DNA of 64,000 nt from Streptomyces wuyuanensis (GTDB taxonomy: Bacteria > Actinomycetota > Actinomycetes > Streptomycetales > Streptomycetaceae). Shown in pieces: positions 62,274 through 64,000 of the stretch. How positions within the stretch are numbered: position 1 is the stretch's first letter; every line of letters starts with the position of its first letter. Under the pieces are notes generated by a model. It was not told where the DNA came from, searched no databases, and worked only from the letters and a program-made list of their open reading frames with translations. Both the position numbers and the translations under genes were made by a program. The DNA is taken from NCBI RefSeq assembly GCF_900103455.1, contig NZ_FNHI01000001.1:372001-436000 (forward strand). Reading direction: 5' to 3'.

Positions 62274-63332
62274 TCAGCCGAACTGCTGCTCGAGATGCTT
62301 GAGTTTCTGCTCCAGCGAGTCGAGACGCGGCAGGGCCTGGGTGTCGTCCTCGGCCGTGAGGTCGACCGTGACGGGGTCACTGCCCTTGACGGCCTGCAGG
62401 GAGGGCCGTGATTGCGACGGCAGTTGCCCGGACTCGGCCATGGCGGGCTCCGCGACGGATCCCACGGCGGCCGGGACGGAGCCCGCGAGCGTGCCGCTCA
62501 CGGTGGTGGTGACCTCCACCTGCCGCCCGCCCCGCCGCCCCCACGCCCGGTGCTGCCGGCTGAGCGCCCGCAGCCGTGCCCGCTCCAGCTTCTCGTGATC
62601 GCGCCGGCGCACGCGCTCCTGCTCCTTCTGCCGTCGGTCCTCGCGCACCTCGTCGACCGCTTCGTCCAGGGTGCGCACACCTTCGAGCAGCATCAGCGAC
62701 CAGGCGCCGAACGTCTCACGGGGGGCGCGCAGCCACCGTACGACCCGGATCTGCGGCAGCGGCCGGGGCACCAGGCCCTGCTCCCGCAGCGCCGCCCGGC
62801 GGGTCTGCTTCAGCGCCCGGTCGAAGAGCACGGCCGCGGACAGCGACATGCCCGCGAAGAAGTGCGGGGCGCCGTCGTGGCCGAGCCCGCGCGGCGCGTG
62901 GACCCAGTTGAACCAGGCCGCCGCACCGGCGAACAGCCAGACCAGGATGCGCGAGCCCAGTGCGGCGTCGCCGTGGCTGGCCTCGCGCACCGCGAGCACC
63001 GAGCAGAACATCGCGGCACCGTCGAGGCCGAACGGGACCAGGTACTCCCAGCCGCCGGACAGGTTCAGGTTCTGCCGGCCGAAGCCGACCAGGCCGTGGA
63101 AAGAGAGTGCCGCGGCGACCGCGGCGCAGCAGAAGAGCAGGAGGTAGGAGGCGGTGCCGTAGACGGCCTCCTTGCGCCTGCGGCGCTCCTCACTGCGTTC
63201 CCAGGAGTCCTCGGCCGCGGCCCCGCCTCCGTCGCGTCTGCCGCGCGCGAGCACCGCCACCGCCGCGACGACCCCTGCGAGCATCACGCCGCCCGGAAGC
63301 AGCCAGTCGAGCGATATGTCGGTCAGTCTCAT
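62274..63332 (-). CDS. DUF2637 membrane protein
   Basis: 352 residues. The N-terminal half has about five hydrophobic segments (WLLPGGVMLAGVVAAVAVLA, then TASYLLLFCCAAVAAALSFH, YLVPFGLDGAAMFCSVLAV, ILVWLFAGAAAWFNWVHAP). The last two are typical of DUF2637, also found in Spd proteins of conjugative plasmids. A charged cytoplasmic half follows, with ERVRRRDHEKLERARLRALS and a C-terminal coiled coil LDSLEQKLKHLEQQFG. No plasmid genes lie nearby, so this is a chromosomal member. ATG 63332 has AAGGGAC upstream. Confidence 0.85.
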   Translation of the reverse strand: MRLTDISLDWLLPGGVMLAGVVAAVAVLARGRRDGGGAAAEDSWERSEERRRRKEAVYGTASYLLLFCCAAVAAALSFHGLVGFGRQNLNLSGGWEYLVPFGLDGAAMFCSVLAVREASHGDAALGSRILVWLFAGAAAWFNWVHAPRGLGHDGAPHFFAGMSLSAAVLFDRALKQTRRAALREQGLVPRPLPQIRVVRWLRAPRETFGAWSLMLLEGVRTLDEAVDEVREDRRQKEQERVRRRDHEKLERARLRALSRQHRAWGRRGGRQVEVTTTVSGTLAGSVPAAVGSVAEPAMAESGQLPSQSRPSLQAVKGSDPVTVDLTAEDDTQALPRLDSLEQKLKHLEQQFG

Positions 63333-63584
63333 GCGGTGTCCCTTGCATCTGCATCGCGTTGGGCGTTTCGCGCGCCATACTGGCCGAATTGCCGTCGCGG
63401 ACAGGGGGTTTCCCGGCAAGAGTGCGCCAAGAGGGTCCGGGGGCCCGCGAATAGGCGCCATTCGCTCGAACACCTCTGCAGGCAAAGGGAATTGAGTTCG
63501 ATTACGGCAGCTCGGATGCCGCCGGGACGCCGGGCACCCGAGCCACGGGAGCGCCGGGCGCCGAACCAGCCGGATACCGCCGGG

Positions 63585-64000
63585 TCAGCCCTGAGCGGCG
63601 AGGCGCCGCACACGGTCGTCGTCGCAGGTGCGAGGGCAGGTGACGCAGGTGTCCTCGGGGCGCAGCGTGTAGAACAGGCAGCAGCTCGCCCGGTCCCTGG
63701 TGGGCAGCGGCTCCCCGGACGGCCCGGTGAGCTCGCGGAACCCGGCCGTGCCGACGTACGGCTTGGCCGTGCCCGGCAGCAGCGCCTCGAGCTCCGCCAT
63801 CGCGCGCCGCTCCTCGCCGAGGAGGTGCGCCACGTACCAGAGCCCCTCGACGACCTCGTCCGTCGCCATGCCCCACAGAGCGCGCCGCCCGCGCCGCATC
63901 CGCGGCCCGAAACCGTCGAGGATCGACCCCATGTGCTCGGCGACGGCGTCCCGCACCTCCGCGCGCAGCGCGTCCTCGTCGGGCACCACCCGTGCGCCCG
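63585..64000 (-). CDS. FhuF-like (2Fe-2S) protein, 5' end missing
   Basis: About 138 residues are visible and the frame runs off the right edge, so the N-terminus is not seen. The C-terminus carries ASCCLFYTLRPEDTCVTCPR, the CC-x10-C-x2-C 2Fe-2S motif of FhuF-type ferric-siderophore reductases. The middle AELEALLPGTAKPYVGTAGF fits the same family. It probably reduces or helps release iron from siderophores in the cytoplasm. A GTG pair at 63986-63989 could be an internal start but is not needed. Confidence 0.82.
   Translation of the reverse strand, partial: GARVVPDEDALRAEVRDAVAEHMGSILDGFGPRMRRGRRALWGMATDEVVEGLWYVAHLLGEERRAMAELEALLPGTAKPYVGTAGFRELTGPSGEPLPTRDRASCCLFYTLRPEDTCVTCPRTCDDDRVRRLAAQG

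Noticed and set aside
62274..63332. Integrated conjugative plasmid, because DUF2637 occurs in Spd transfer proteins
   Set aside because: No Tra, Rep, integrase or att sequence is present and the neighbours are chromosomal.

Overview
The window is high-GC actinobacterial chromosome, almost certainly Streptomyces. Coding regions have strong GC bias at third positions, GTG/TTG starts and ATGA/GTGA stop-start overlaps are common, many genes look leaderless, and the families present are Streptomyces hallmarks (MalFG-type permeases without their own ATPase, SAV2148-like HEPN protein, DUF2637, RppA with CYP158-like P450s, actinobacterial sulfur leader peptide). I see no tRNA, rRNA, CRISPR array, insertion sequence or prophage. 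It reads as ordinary chromosome with a few accessory islands.

Layout. 1-7000: storage/trehalose sugar metabolism (GH65 phosphorylase, TreY, GlgX). 7071-9353: a two-gene, apparently split copper amine oxidase. 9452-11569: HEPN/PLD-like protein and a DEDDh exonuclease. 11860-15900: aminoglycoside phosphotransferase-like kinase divergent from a three-gene sugar ABC importer. 15969-22237: macrolide-type glycosyltransferase, secreted subtilisin, small conserved proteins and a mycothiol-type DsbA protein. 21464-31118 (minus strand): a complete sulfur assimilation locus. It runs leader peptide, sulfite reductase, small ORFs, APS reductase (cysH), cysC, cysD, cysN, then a sulfonate-type ABC transporter and a sirohydrochlorin chelatase that supplies siroheme to the reductase. 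31315-43549: acetyltransferase, flavoprotein oxidase, GAF regulator, AidB-like acyl-CoA dehydrogenase divergent from a YihY membrane protein, AraC and VOC genes, a two-component system and a serine hydrolase.

43524-48257 is a flaviolin/biflaviolin-type cluster: type III PKS RppA, P450 and MomA-like cupin on the minus strand, with a second related P450 plus an orphan acyl-CoA carboxylase epsilon-like gene diverging on the plus strand. 48551-50571 is an operon of an SPFH protein and an NAD-kinase-like protein with a paired palindromic site in its divergent promoter region. 51158-52135 is a short-chain dehydrogenase gene broken by one in-frame TGA just before its catalytic tyrosine. The rest holds RsgA, an Ada-AlkA fusion DNA repair gene, a LuxR-type regulator, a PP2C-like protein, PoxB, an RsbW-like kinase, a DUF2637 membrane protein and a partial FhuF-like protein at the right edge.

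Most notable are several predicted leaderless promoters, with a -10 box 5-7 bases before the start codon. One is a bidirectional promoter (36969-36991) where overlapping -10 elements would start two divergent leaderless genes 18 bp apart. All functional assignments rest on reading motifs by eye; no database search was run.
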